DNA of 64,000 nt, taken from contig JANIIK010000777.1 in assembly GCA_027704905.1 (NCBI GenBank), forward strand, positions 62,001 through 126,000. The letters are read 5' to 3'. Each line of letters begins with the position of its first letter. Positions within the stretch are counted from its first letter, which is position 1. A program made the position numbers and the translations under genes. The stretch is from Muraenolepis orangiensis (lineage: Eukaryota; Chordata; Actinopteri; Gadiformes; Muraenolepididae). Below the pieces are notes generated by a model, which was not told the origin of the DNA, searched no databases, and was given only the letters and a program-made list of their open reading frames with translations. Shown here piece after piece: positions 36,855 through 50,457 of the stretch.

Positions 36855-38385
36855 GAGTTTGTGTGGGGGTGAGGACCAGTGCTTTTAGTTAAACATTCAT
36901 CCGACAATGTTTGCCTATATTCGGATTGGAGTTGGAGTGTGTGTGGGGGTGAGGACCAGTGCTTGTAGTCAAACATTCATCCGACATTGTGTGCCTATAT
37001 TCGGATTGGAGATGGAGTGTGTGGGGGTCAGGACCAGTGCTCATTGTCATACACTTATCCAACATTGTGTGCCTATATTCGGATTGGAGATGGAGTTTGT
37101 GTGGGGGTGAGGACCAGTGCTTTTATTCAAACATTCATCCGACATTGTGTGCCTATATTCGGATTGGTGATGGAGTGTGTGTGGGGTCAGGACCAGTGCT
37201 TTTAGTCATACACACATCCGACATTGAGTGCCCATATTCAGATTGGAGATGGAGTGTGTGTGGGGGTGAGGACCAGTGCTTTTAGTCATACAATCGTCCG
37301 ACATTGAGTGCCTATATTCGGATTGGAGATGGAGTGTGTGTGGGTCAGTAACAGTGCTCATAGTCATACACTCATCCGACATTGTGTGGCTATATTTCGA
37401 TTGAAGATGGAGTGTGTGTGGGGGTGAGGACCAGTGCTTTTAGTCAAACATTCATCCGACTTTGTGTGCCTATATTCGGATTGGAGATTGAGTGTGTGTG
37501 GGGGTGAGGACCAGTGCTTGTAGTCAAACATTCATCCGACATTGTGTGCCTATATTCGGATTGGAGATGGAGTGTGTGTGGGGGTCAGGACCAGTGCTTT
37601 TAGTCATACACACATCCGAAATTGAGTGCCTATTTTCGGATTGGAGATGGAGTTTGTGTGGGGGTGAGGACCAGTGGTTTTAGTTAAACATTCATCCGAC
37701 AATGTGTGCCTATATTCGGATTGGAGTTGGAGTGTGTGTGGGGGTCAGGACCAGTGCTTTTAGTCATACACACATCCAACATTGAGTGCCTATATTCGGA
37801 TTGGAGATGGACTGTGTGGGGGTCAGGACCAGTGCTCATAGTCATACACTTTTCCGACATTGTGTGCCTATATTCGGATTGGAGATGGAGTGTGTGTGGG
37901 GATGAGGACCAGTGCTTTTAGTCATACAATCGTCCGACATTGAGTGCCTGTATTCGGATTGGAGATGGAGTGTGTGGGGTCAGTGCCAGTGCTCATAGTC
38001 ATACACTTATCCAACATTGTGTGCCTTTATTCGGATTGGAGAGGGAGTGTGTGTGGGAGTCAGGATCAGTGCTTTTAGTCAAACATTCATCCGACATTGT
38101 GTGCCTATATTCGGATTGGAGATGGAGTGTGTGTGGGGGTCAGGACCAGTGCTTTTAGTCATACACACATCCGACATTATGTGCCTATATTCGGAATGGA
38201 GATGGAGTGTGTGGGGGTCAGGACCAGTGCTAATTGTCATACACTTATCCGACATTGAGTGCCTATTTCGGATGGGAGATGGAGTGTGTGTGGGAGTCAG
38301 GACCAGTGCTTTTAGTCAAACATACATCCGACATTGTGTGCCTATATTCGGATTGGAGATGGAGTGTGTGGGGGTCAGGACCAGT
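36855..38385. repeat. 1.5 kb satellite block, copy 1 of a 5864 bp-spaced pair
   Basis: This block matches about 42718-44249. The offset is 5863 bp at the left and 5864 bp after a one-base G-run difference near 37184. Marker monomers of the second variant group run in the same order in both. Differences include GCCTGTATTCGG near 37946 and CCGACTTTG near 37457, which occur only in this copy. Confidence 0.87.
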
Positions 38386-38675
38386 GTTCATAGTCATACA
38401 CTTATCCGACATTGTGTGCCTATATTCGGATTGGAGAATGAGTGTTTGTGAGGGTCAGGACCAGTGCATTTAGTCAAACATTCATCCGACATTGAGTGCC
38501 TATATTCGGAATGGAGATGGAGTGTGTGTGGTGTCAGGACCAGTTCTCATAGTCTTACACTTATCCGACATTGTGTGCCAATATTCGGATTGGAGAATGA
38601 GTGTTTGTGGGGGTCAGGACCAGTGCATTTAGTCAAACATTCATCCGACATTGAGTGCCTATATTCGGAATGGAG

Positions 38676-39906
38676 ATGGAATGTGTGTGGGTCAGGAACA
38701 GTGCTCATAGTCATACACTTATCCGACATTGAGTGCTTATTTTTGGATGGGAAATGGAGTGTGTGTGGGGGCCAGTACCAGTGCTTTTAGTCAAACACTC
38801 ATCCGACAGTTTGTGCCCATATTCGGATTGGAGATGGACTGTGTGTGGGGGTGAGGACCAGTGCTTTTAGTCTTACAATCATCCGAGAATTGAGTGCCTA
38901 TATTCGGATTGGAGATGGAGTGTGTGTGGGGTCAGGACCAGTGCTCATAGTCATACACTCATCTGACATTGTGTGGCTATATTCGGATTGGAGATGGAGT
39001 TTGTGTGGGGGTGAGGACCAGTGCTTTTATTCAAACATTCATCCGACATTGTGTGCCTATATTCGGATTGGTGATGGAGTGTGTGTGGGGGTCAGGACCA
39101 GTGCTTTTAGTCATACACATCCGACATTGAGTGCCTATTTTCGGATTGGAGATGGAGTGTGTGGGGGTCAGCACCAGTGCTCATTGTCATACACTTATCC
39201 AACATTGTGTGCCTATATTCGGATTGGAGATGGAGTGTGTGGGGGTCAGGACCAGTGCTCATAGTCATACACTTATCCGACATTGTGTGCCTATATTCGG
39301 ATTGGAGAATGAGTGTTTGTGGGGGTCAGGACCAGTGCATTTAGTCAAACATTCATCCGACATTGAGTGCCTATATTCGGAATGGAGATGGAGTGTGTGT
39401 GGTGTCAGGACCAGTTCTCATAGTCTTACACTTATCCGACATTGTGTGCCAATATTAGGATTGGAGATGGAATGTGTGTGGGTCAGGAACAGTGCTCATA
39501 GTCATACACTTATCCGACATTGAGTGCTTATTTTTGGATGGGAAATGGAGTGTGTGTGGGGGTCAGTACCAGTGCTTTTAGTCAAACACTCATCCGACAG
39601 TTTGTGCCCATATTCGAATTGGAGATGGACTGTGTGTGGGGGTGAGGACCAGTGCTTTTAGTCTTACAATCATCCGAGAATTGAGTGCCTATATTCGGAT
39701 TGGAGATGGAGTGTGTGTGGGGTCAGGACCAGTGCTCATAGTCATACACTCATCTGACATTGTGTGGCTATATTCGGATTGGAGATGGAGTTTGTGTGGG
39801 GGTGAGGACCAGTGCTTTTATTCAAACATTCATCCGACATTGTGTGCCTATATTCGGATTGGTGATGGAGTGTGTGTGGGGGTCAGGACCAGTGCATTTA
39901 GTCATA
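38676..39906. repeat. Satellite block, copy 2 of a 3171 bp-spaced pair
   Basis: This is the partner of 35505-36735. It starts inside a hybrid monomer near 38650-38690, where GGAATGGAGATGG of one subtype continues as GGAATGTGTGTGGG of another. It carries a private GGTCAGCACC near 39168. Confidence 0.85.
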
Positions 39907-40436
39907 CACACATCCGACATTGAGTGCCTATTTTCGGATTGGAGATGGAGTGTGTGGGGGTCAGGACCAGTGCTCATTGTCATACACTTATCCAACATTG
40001 TGTGCCTATATTCGGATTGGAGATGGAGTGTGTGGGGGTCAGGACCAGTGCTCATAGTCATACACTTATCCGACATTGTGTGCCTATATTCGGATTGGAG
40101 AATAAGTGTTTGTGGGGGTCAGGACCAGTGCATTTAGTCAAACATTCATCCGACATTGAGTGCCTATATTCGGATTGGAGATGGAGTGTGTGGGGGTCAG
40201 GACCAGTGCTCATTGTCATACACTTATCCAACATTGTGTGCCTATATTCGGATTGGAGTTGGAGTGTGTGTGGGGGTCAGGTCCAGTGTTTTTAGTCATA
40301 CACACATCCGACATTGAGTGCCTATTTTCGAATTGGAGATGGAGTGTGTGGGGGTCAGGACCAGTGCTCATTGTCATACACTTATCCAACATTGTGTGCC
40401 TATATTCGGATTGGAGATGGAGTTTGTGTGGGGGTG

Positions 40437-42655
40437 AGGACCAGTGCTTTTATTCAAACATTCATCCGACATTGTGTGCCTATATTCGGATTGGTGATGG
40501 TGTGTGTGTGGGGGTCAGGACCAGTGCTTTTAGTCATACACACATCCGACATTGAGTGCCTATTTTCGGATTGGAGATAGAGTGTGTGGGGGTCAGGACC
40601 AGTGCTCATAGTAATACACTTATCCGACATTGTGTGCCTATATTCGGATTGGAGAATGAGTGTTTGTGGGGTCAGGACCAGTGCATTTAGTCAAACATTC
40701 ATCCGAAATTGAGTGCCTATATTCGGATTGGAGATGGAGTGTGTGTGGTGTCAGGACCAGTTCTCATAGTCTTACGCTTATCCGACATTGTGTGCCAATA
40801 TTCGGATTGGAGATGGAATGTGTGTGGGTCAGGAACAGTGCTCATAGTCATACACTTATCCGACATTGAGTGCTTATTTTTGGATGGGAAATGGAGTGTG
40901 TGTGGGAGTCAGTACCAATGCTTTTAGTCAAACACTCATCCGACAGTTTGTGCCCATATTCGGATTGGAGATGGACTGTGTGTGGGGGTGAGGACAAGTG
41001 CTTTTAGTCTTACAATCATCCGACATTGAGTGCCTATATTCGGATTGGTGATGGAGTGTGTGTGGGGTCAGGACCAGTGCTCATAGTCATACACTCATCT
41101 GACATTGTGTGGCTATATTCGGATTGGAGATGGAGTTTGTGTGGGGGTGAGGACCAGTGCTTTTATTCAAACATACATCCGACATTGTGTGCCTATTTTC
41201 GGATTGGAGATGGAGTGTGTGGGGGTCAGGACCAGTGCTCATTGTCATACACTTATCCAACATTGTGTGCCTATATTCGGATTGGAGATGGAGTGTGTGG
41301 GGGTCAGGACCAGAGCTCATAGTCATACACTTATCCGACATTGTGTGCTTATATTCCGATTGGAGATGGAGTTTGTGTGGGGGTGAGGACCAGTGCTTTT
41401 AGTTAAACATTCATCCGACAATGTGTGCCTATATTCGGATTGGAGTTGGAGTGTGTGTGGGGGTGAGGACCAGTGCTTGTAGTCAAACATTCATCCGACA
41501 TTGTGTGCCTATATTCGGATTGGAGATGGAGTGTGTGTGGTGGTCAGGACCAGTGCTTTTATTCAAACATTCATCCGACATTGTGTGCCTATATTCGGAT
41601 TGGTGATGGAGTGTGTGTGGGGGTCAGGACCAGTGCTTTTAGTCATACACACATCCGACATTGAGTGCCTATTTTCGGATTGGAGATAGAGTGTGTGGGG
41701 GTCAGGACCAGTGCTCATAGTAATACACTTATCCGACATTGTGTGCCTATATTCGGATTGGAGAATGAGTGTTTGTGGGGTCAGGACCAGTGCATTTAGT
41801 CAAACATTCATCCGAAATTGAGTGCCTATATTCGGATTGGAGATGGAGTGTGTGTGGTGTCAGGACCAGTTCTCATAGTCTTACGCTTATCCGACATTGT
41901 GTGCCAATATTCGGATTGGAGATGGAATGTGTGTGGGTCAGGAACAGTGCTCATAGTCATACACTTATCCGACATTGAGTGCTTATTTTTGGATGGGAAA
42001 TGGAGTGTGTGTGGGAGTCAGTACCAATGCTTTTAGTCAAACACTCATCCGACAGTTTGTGCCCATATTCGGATTGGAGATGGACTGTGTGTGGGGGTGA
42101 GGACCAGTGCTTTTAGTCTTACAATCATCCGACATTGAGTGCCTATATTCGGATTGGTGATGGAGTGTGTGTGGGGTCAGGACCAGTGCTCATAGTCATA
42201 CACTCATCTGACATTGTGTGGCTATATTCGGATTGGAGATGGAGTTTGTGTGGGGGTGAGGACCAGTGCTTTTATTCAAACATACATCCGACATTGTGTG
42301 CCTATTTTCGGATTGGAGATGGAGTGTGTGGGGGTCAGGACCAGTGCTCATTGTCATACACTTATCCAACATTGTGTGCCTATATTCGGATTGGAGATGG
42401 AGTGTGTGGGGGTCAGGACCAGAGCTCATAGTCATACACTTATCCGACATTGTGTGCTTATATTCCGATTGGAGATGGAGTTTGTGTGGGGGTGAGGACC
42501 AGTGCTTTTAGTTAAACATTCATCCGACAATGTGTGCCTATATTCGGATTGGAGTTGGAGTGTGTGTGGGGGTGAGGACCAGTGCTTGTAGTCAAACATT
42601 CATCCGACATTGTGTGCCTATATTCGGATTGGAGATGGAGTGTGTGTGGTGGTCA
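40437..42655. repeat. Tandem duplication, 1109 bp unit (14 monomers)
   Basis: Copies at about 40437-41545 and 41546-42655 share three private variants: GTAATACAC (40613 and 41722), TCTTACGCTTATCC (near 40774 and 41883) and CCAGAGCTC (41314 and 42423). A third copy carrying the same three variants lies at about 44795-45955. One visible difference is GAGGACAAGTG near 40990, present only in the first copy. Confidence 0.93.
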
Positions 42656-42717
42656 GGACCAGTGCTTTTAGTCATACACACATCCGACATTGAGTGCCTA
42701 TATTCGGATTGGAGATG

Positions 42718-44249
42718 GAGTTTGTGTGGGGGTGAGGACCAGTGCTTTTAGTTAAACATTCATCCGACAATGTTTGCCTATATTCGGATTGGAGTTGGAG
42801 TGTGTGTGGGGGTGAGGACCAGTGCTTGTAGTCAAACATTCATCCGACATTGTGTGCCTATATTCGGATTGGAGATGGAGTGTGTGGGGGTCAGGACCAG
42901 TGCTCATTGTCATACACTTATCCAACATTGTGTGCCTATATTCGGATTGGAGATGGAGTTTGTGTGGGGGTGAGGACCAGTGCTTTTATTCAAACATTCA
43001 TCCGACATTGTGTGCCTATATTCGGATTGGTGATGGAGTGTGTGTGGGGGTCAGGACCAGTGCTTTTAGTCATACACACATCCGACATTGAGTGCCCATA
43101 TTCAGATTGGAGATGGAGTGTGTGTGGGGGTGAGGACCAGTGCTTTTAGTCATACAATCGTCCGACATTTAGTGCCTATATTCGGATTGGAGATGGAGTG
43201 TGTGTGGGTCAGTAACAGTGCTCATAGTCATACACTCATCCGACATTGTGTGGCTATATTTCGATTGAAGATGGAGTGTGTGTGGGGGTGAGGACCAGTG
43301 CTTTTAGTCAAACATTCATCCGACATTGTGTGCCTATATTCGGATTGGAGATTGAGTGTGTGTGGGGGTGAGGACCAGTGCTTGTAGTCAAACATTCATC
43401 CGACATTGTGTGCCTATATTCGGATTGGAGATGGAGTGTGTGTGGGGGTCAGGACCAGTGCTTTTAGTCATACACACATCCGAAATTGAGTGCCTATTTT
43501 CGGATTGGAGATGGAGTTTGTGTGGGGGTGAGGACCAGTGGTTTTAGTTAAACATTCATCCGACAATGTGTGCCTATATTCGGATTGGAGTTGGAGTGTG
43601 TGTGGGGGTCAGGACCAGTGCTTTTAGTCATACACACATCCAACATTGAGTGCCTATATTCGGATTGGAGATGGACTGTGTGGGGGTCAGGACCAGTGCT
43701 CATAGTCATACACTTTTCCGACATTGTGTGCCTATATTCGGATTGGAGATGGAGTGTGTGTGGGGATGAGGACCAGTGCTTTTAGTCATACAATCGTCTG
43801 ACATTGAGTGCCTATATTCGGATTGGAGATGGAGTGTGTGGGGTCAGTGCCAGTGCTCATAGTCATACACTTATCCAACATTGTGTGCCTTTATTCGGAT
43901 TGGAGAGGGAGTGTGTGTGGGAGTCAGGATCAGTGCTTTTAGTCAAACATTCATCCGACATTGTGTGCCTATATTCGGATTGGAGATGGAGTGTGTGTGG
44001 GGGTCAGGACCAGTGCTTTTAGTCATACACACATCCGACATTATGTGCCTATATTCGGAATGGAGATGGAGTGTGTGGGGGTCAGGACCAGTGCTAATTG
44101 TCATACACTTATCTGACATTGAGTGCCTATTTCGGATGGGAGATGGAGTGTGTGTGGGAGTCAGGACCAGTGCTTTTAGTCAAACATACATCCGACATTG
44201 TGTGCCTATATTCGGATTGGAGATGGAGTGTGTGGGGGTCAGGACCAGT
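42718..44249. repeat. 1.5 kb satellite block, copy 2 of a 5864 bp-spaced pair
   Basis: This is the partner of 36855-38385. It contains the last TTTCGATTGAAG monomer of the window (near 43259). Confidence 0.87.
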
Positions 44250-44609
44250 GCTCATTGTCATACACTTATCCAACATTGTGTGCCTATATTCGGATTGGAG
44301 ATGGAGTGTGTGGGGGTCAGGACCAGTGCTCATAGTCATACACTTATCCGACATTGTGTGCCTATATTCGGATTGGAGAATAAGTGTTTGTGGGGGTCAG
44401 GACCAGTGCATTTAGTCAAACATTCATCCGACATTGAGTGCCTATTTTCGGATTGGAGATGGAGTGTGTGGGGGTCAGGACCAGTGCTCATTGTCATACA
44501 CTTATCCAACATTGTGTGACTATATTCGGATTGGAGATGGAGTTTGTGTGGGCATGAGGACCAGTGCTTTTAGTTAAACATTCATCCGACAATGTGTGCC
44601 TATATTCGG

Positions 44610-45955
44610 ATTGGAGTTGGAGTGTGTGTGGGGGTCAGGTCCAGTGCTTTTAGTCATACACACATCCGACATTGAGTGCCTATTTTCGAATTGGAGATGG
44701 AGTGTGTGGGGGTCAGGACCAGTGCTCATTGTCATACACTTATCCAACATTGTGTGCCTATATTCGGATTGGAGATGGAGTTTGTGTGGGGGTGAGGACC
44801 AGTGCTTTTATTCAAACATTCATCCGACATTGTGTGCCTATATTCGGATTGGTGATGGAGTGTGTGTGGGGGTCAGGACCAGTGCTTTTAGTCATACACA
44901 CATCCGACATTGAGTGCCTATTTTCGGATTGGAGATAGAGTGTGTGGGGGTCAGGACCAGTGCTCATAGTAATACACTTATCCGACATTGTGTGCCTATA
45001 TTCGGATTGGAGAATGAGTGTTTGTGGGGTCAGGACCAGTGCATTTAGTCAAACATTCATCCGAAATTGAGTGCCTATATTCGGATTGGAGATGGAGTGT
45101 GTGTGGTGTCAGGACCAGTTCTCATAGTCTTACGCTTATCCGACATTGTGTGCCAATATTCGGATTGGAGATGGAATGTGTGTGGGTCAGGAACAGTGCT
45201 CATAGTCATACACTTATCCGACATTGAGTGCTTATTTTTGGATGGGAAATGGAGTGTGTGTGGGAGTCAGTACCAATGCTTTTAGTCAAACACTCATCCG
45301 ACAGTTTGTGCCCATATTCGGATTGGAGATGGACTGTGTGTGGGGGTGAGGACCAGTGCTTTTAGTCTTACAATCATCCGACATTGAGTGCCTATATTCG
45401 GATTGGTGATGGAGTGTGTGTGGGGTCAGGACCAGTGCTCATAGTCATACACTCATCTGACATTGTGTGGCTATATTCGGATTGGAGATGGAGTTTGTGT
45501 GGGGGTGAGGACCAGTGCTTTTATTCAAACATACATCCGACATTGTGTGCCTATTTTCGGATTGGAGATGGAGTGTGTGGGGGTCAGGACCAGTGCTCAT
45601 TGTCATACACTTATCCAACATTGTGTGCCTATATTCGGATTGGAGATGGAGTGTGTGGGGGTCAGGACCAGAGCTCATAGTCATACACTTATCCGACATT
45701 GTGTGCTTATATTCCGATTGGAGATGGAGTTTGTGTGGGGGTGAGGACCAGTGCTTTTAGTTAAACATTCATCCGACAATGTGTGCCTATATTCGGATTG
45801 GAGTTGGAGTGTGTGTGGGGGTGAGGACCAGTGCTTGTAGTCAAACATTCATCCGACATTGTGTGCCTATATTCGGATTGGAGATGGAGTGTGTGTGGTG
45901 GTCACGACCAGTGCTTTTAGTCATACACACATCCGACATTGAGTGCCTATTTTCG
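44610..45955. repeat. Third copy of the 1109 bp satellite unit
   Basis: This block matches the second copy of the 1109 bp pair at an offset of 3249 bp (41 monomers) and the first at 4358 bp. It carries GTAATACAC (44971), TCTTACGCTT (near 45132) and CCAGAGCTC (45672). At its left it follows the first copy further than the second does. Confidence 0.88.
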
Positions 45956-48900
45956 GATTGGAGATGGAGTGTGTGTGGTGTCAGGACCAGTTCTCATAGT
46001 CTTACACTTATCCGACATTGTGTGCCAATATTCGGATTGGAGATGGAATGTGTGTGGGTCAGGAACAGTGCTCATAGTCATACACTTATCCGACATTGAG
46101 TGCTTATTTTTGGATGGGAAATGGAGTGTGTGTGGGGGTCAGTACCAGTGCTTTTAGTCAAACACTCATCCAACAGTTTGTGCCCATATTTGGATTGGAG
46201 ATGGACTGTGTGTGGGGGTGAGGACCAGTGCTTTTAGTCTTACAATCATCAGACATTGAGTGACTATATTCGGAATGGAGATGGAGTGTGTGTGGGGTCA
46301 GGACCAGTGCTCATAGTCATACACTCATCTGACATTGTGTGGCTATATTCGGATTGGAGATGGAGTTTGTGTGGGGGTGAGGACCAGTGCTTTTATTCAA
46401 ACATACATCCGACATTGTGTGCCTATATTCGGATTGGTGATGGAGTGTGTGTGGGGATCAGGACCAGTGCTTTTAGTCATACACACATCCGACATTGAGT
46501 GCCTATTTTCGGATTGGAGATGGAGTTTGTGTGGGCATGAGGACCAGTGCTTTTAGTTAAACATTCATCCGACAATGTGTGCCTATATTCGGATTGGAGT
46601 TTGAGTGTGTGTGGGGGTCAGGTCTTGTGCTTTTAGTCATACACACATCCGACATTGAGTGCCTATTTTCAGATTGGAGATGGAGTGTGTGGGGGTGAGG
46701 ACCAGTGCTTTTATTCAAACATTCATCCGACATTGTGTGCCTATATTCGGATTGGTGATGGAGTGTGTGTGGGTGTCAGGACCAGTGCTTTTAGTCATAC
46801 ACACATCCGACATTGAGTGCCTATTTTCGGATTGGAGATAGAGTGTGTGGGGGTCAGGACCAGTGCTCATTGTCATACACTTATCCGACATTGTGTGCCT
46901 ATATTCGGATTGGAGAATGAGTGTTTGTGGGGATCAGGACCAGTGCATTTAATCAAACATTCATCCGAAATTGAGTGCCTATATTCGGATTGGAGATGGA
47001 GTGTGTGTGGTGTCAGGACCAGTTCTCATAGTCTTACACTTATCCGACATTGTGTGCCAATATTCGGATTGGAGATGGAATGTGTGTGGGTCAGGAACAG
47101 TGCTCATAGTCATACACTTATCCGACATTGAGTGCTTATTTTTGGATGGGAAATGGAGTGTGTGTGGGGGTCAGTACCAATGCTTTTAGTCAAACACTCA
47201 TCCGACAGATTGTGCCCATATTCGGATTGGTGATGGACTGTGTGTGGGGGTGAGGACCAGTGCTTTTAGTCTTACAATCATCCGACATTGAGTGCCTATA
47301 TTCGGATTGGTGATGGAGTGTGTGAGGGGTCAGGACCAGTGCTCATAGTCATACACTCATCTGACATTGTGTGGCTATATTCGGATTGGAGATGGAGTTT
47401 GTGTGGGGGTGAGGACCAGTGCTTTTATTCAAACATACATCCGACATTGTGTGCCTATTTTCGGATTGGAGATAGAGTTTGTGTGGGGGTCAGGACCAGT
47501 GCTCATTGTCATACACTAATCCAACATTGTGTGCCTATATTCGGATTGGAGATGTAGTGTGTGGGGGTCAGGACCAGTGCTCATAGTCATACACTTATCC
47601 GACATTGTGTGCCTATATTCGGATTGGAGAATAAGTGTTTGTGGGGGTCAGGACCAGTGCATTTAGTCAAACATTCATCCGACATTGAGTGCCTATATTC
47701 GGATTGGAGATGGAGTGTGTGTGGTGTCAGGACCAGTTCTCATAGTCTTACACTTATCCGACATTGTGTGCCAATATTCGGATTGGAGATGGAATGTGTG
47801 TGGGTCAGGAACAGTGCTCATAGTCATACACTTATCCGACATTGAGTGCTTATTTTTGGATGGGAAATGGAGTGTGTGTGGGGGTCAGTACCAGTGCTTT
47901 TAGTCAAACACTCATCCAACAGTTTGTGCCCATATTTGGATTGGAGATGGACTGTGTGTGGGGGTGAGGACCAGTGCTTTTAGTCTTACAATCATCCGAC
48001 ATTTAATGACTATATTCGGAATGGAGATGGAGTGTGTGTGGGGTCAGGACCAGTGCTCATAGTCATACACTCATCTGACATTGTGTGGCTATATTCAGAT
48101 TGGAGATGGAGTTTGTGTGGGGGTGAGGACCAGTGCTTTTATTCAAACATACATCCGACATTGTGTGCCTATATTCGGATTGGTGATGGAGTGTGTGTGG
48201 GGGTCAGGACCAGTGCTTTTAGTCATACACACATCCGACATTGAGTGCCTATTTTCGGATTGGAGATGGAGTGTGTGGGGGTCAGGACCAGTGCTCATTG
48301 TCATACACTTATCCAACATTGTGTGCCTATATTCGGATTGGAGATGGAGTTTGTGTGGGCATGAGGACCAGTGCTTTTAGTTAAACATTCATCCGACAAT
48401 GTGTGCCTATATTCGGATTGGAGTTGGAGTGTGTGTGGGGGTGAGGTCCAGTGCTTTTAGTCATACACACATCCGACATTGAGTGCCTATTTTCGGATTG
48501 GAGATGGAGTGTGTGGGGGTCAGGACCAGTGCTCATTGTCATACACTTATCCAACATTGTGTGCCTATATTCGGATTGGAGATGGAGTTTGTGTGGGGGT
48601 GAGGACCAGTGCTTTTATTCAAACATACATCCGACATTGTGTGCCTATTTTCGAATTGGAGATGGAGTGTGTGGGGGTCAGGACCAGTGCTCATAGTCAT
48701 ACACTTATCCGACATTGTGTGCTTATATTCCGATTGGAGATGGAGTTTGTGTGGGGGTCAGGACCAGTGATTTTAGTCATACACACATCCGAAATTGAGT
48801 GCCTATTTTTGGATTGAGATGGAGTTTGTGTGGGGGTGAGGACCAGTGGTTTTAGTTAAACATTCATCCGACAATGTGTGCCTATATTCGGATTGGAGTT

Positions 48901-50457
48901 GGAGTGTGTGTGGGGGTCAGGACCAGTGCTTTTAGTCATACACACATCCAACATTGAGTGCCTATATTCGGATTGGAGATGGACTGTGTGGGGATCAGGA
49001 CCAGTGCTCATAGTCATACACTTTTCCGACATTGTGTGCCTATATTCGGATTGGAGATGGAGTGTGTTTGGGGATGAGGACCAGTGCTTTTAGTCATACA
49101 ATCGTCCGACATTGAGTGCCTATATTCGGATTGGAGATGGAGTGTGTGGGGTCAGTGCCAGTGCTCATAGTCATACACTTATCCAACATTGTGTGCCTTT
49201 ATTCGGATTGGAGAGGGAGTGTGTGTGGGAGTCAGGACCAGTGCTTTTAGTCAAACATTCATCCGACATTGTGTGCCTATATTCGGATTGGAGATGGAGT
49301 GTGTGTGGGGGTCAGAACCAGTGCTTTTAGTCATACACACATCCGACATTATGTGCCTATATTCGGAATGGAGATGGAGTGTGTGGGGGTCAGGACCAGT
49401 GCTAATTGTCATACACTTATCCGACATTGAGTGCCTATTTTGGATGGGAGATGGAGTGTGTGTGGGAGTCAGGACCAGTGCTTTTAGTCAAACATACATC
49501 TGACATTGTGTGCCTATATTCGGATTGGAGATGGAGTGTGTGGGGGTCAGGACCAGTGCTCATAGACATACACTTATCCGACATTGTGTGCCTATATTCG
49601 GATTGGAGAATGAGTGTTTGTGGGGGTCAGGACCAGTGCATTTAGTCAAACATTCATCCGACATTGAGTGCCTATATTCGGAATGGAGATGGAGTGTGTG
49701 TGGTGTCAGGACCAGTTCTCATAGTCTTACACTTATCCGACATTGTGTGCCAATATTCGGATTGGAGATGGAATGTGTGTGGGTCAGGAACAGTGCTCAT
49801 AGTCATACACTTATCCGACATTGAGTGCTTATTTTTGGATGGGAAATGGAGTGTGTGTGGGGGTCAGTACCAGTGCTTTTAGTCAAACACTCATCCGACT
49901 GTTTGTGCCCATATTCGGATTGGAGATGGACTGTGTGTGGGGGTGAGGACCAGTGCTTTTAGTCTTAACAATCATCCGAGAATTGAGTGCCTATATTCGG
50001 ATTGGAGATGGAGTGTGTGTGGGGTCAGGACCAGTGCTCATAGTCATACACTCATCTGACATTGTGTGGCTATATTCGGATTGGAGATGGAGTTTGTGTG
50101 GGGGTGAGGACCAGTGCTTTTATTCAAACATTCATCCGACATTGTGTGCCTATATTCGGATTGGTGATGGAGTGTGTGTGGGGGTCAGGACCAGTGCTTT
50201 TAGTCATACACACATCCGACATTGAGTGCCTATTTTCGGATTGGAGATGGAGTGTGTGGGGGTCAGGACCAGTGCTCATTGTCATACACTTATCCAACAT
50301 TGTGTGCCTATATTCGGATTGGAGATGGAGTGTGTGGGGGTCAGGACCAGTGCTCATAGTCATACACTTATCCGACATTGTGTGCCTATATTCGGATTGG
50401 AGAATAAGTGTTTGTGGGGGTCAGGACCAGTGCATTTAGTCAAACATTCATCCGACA

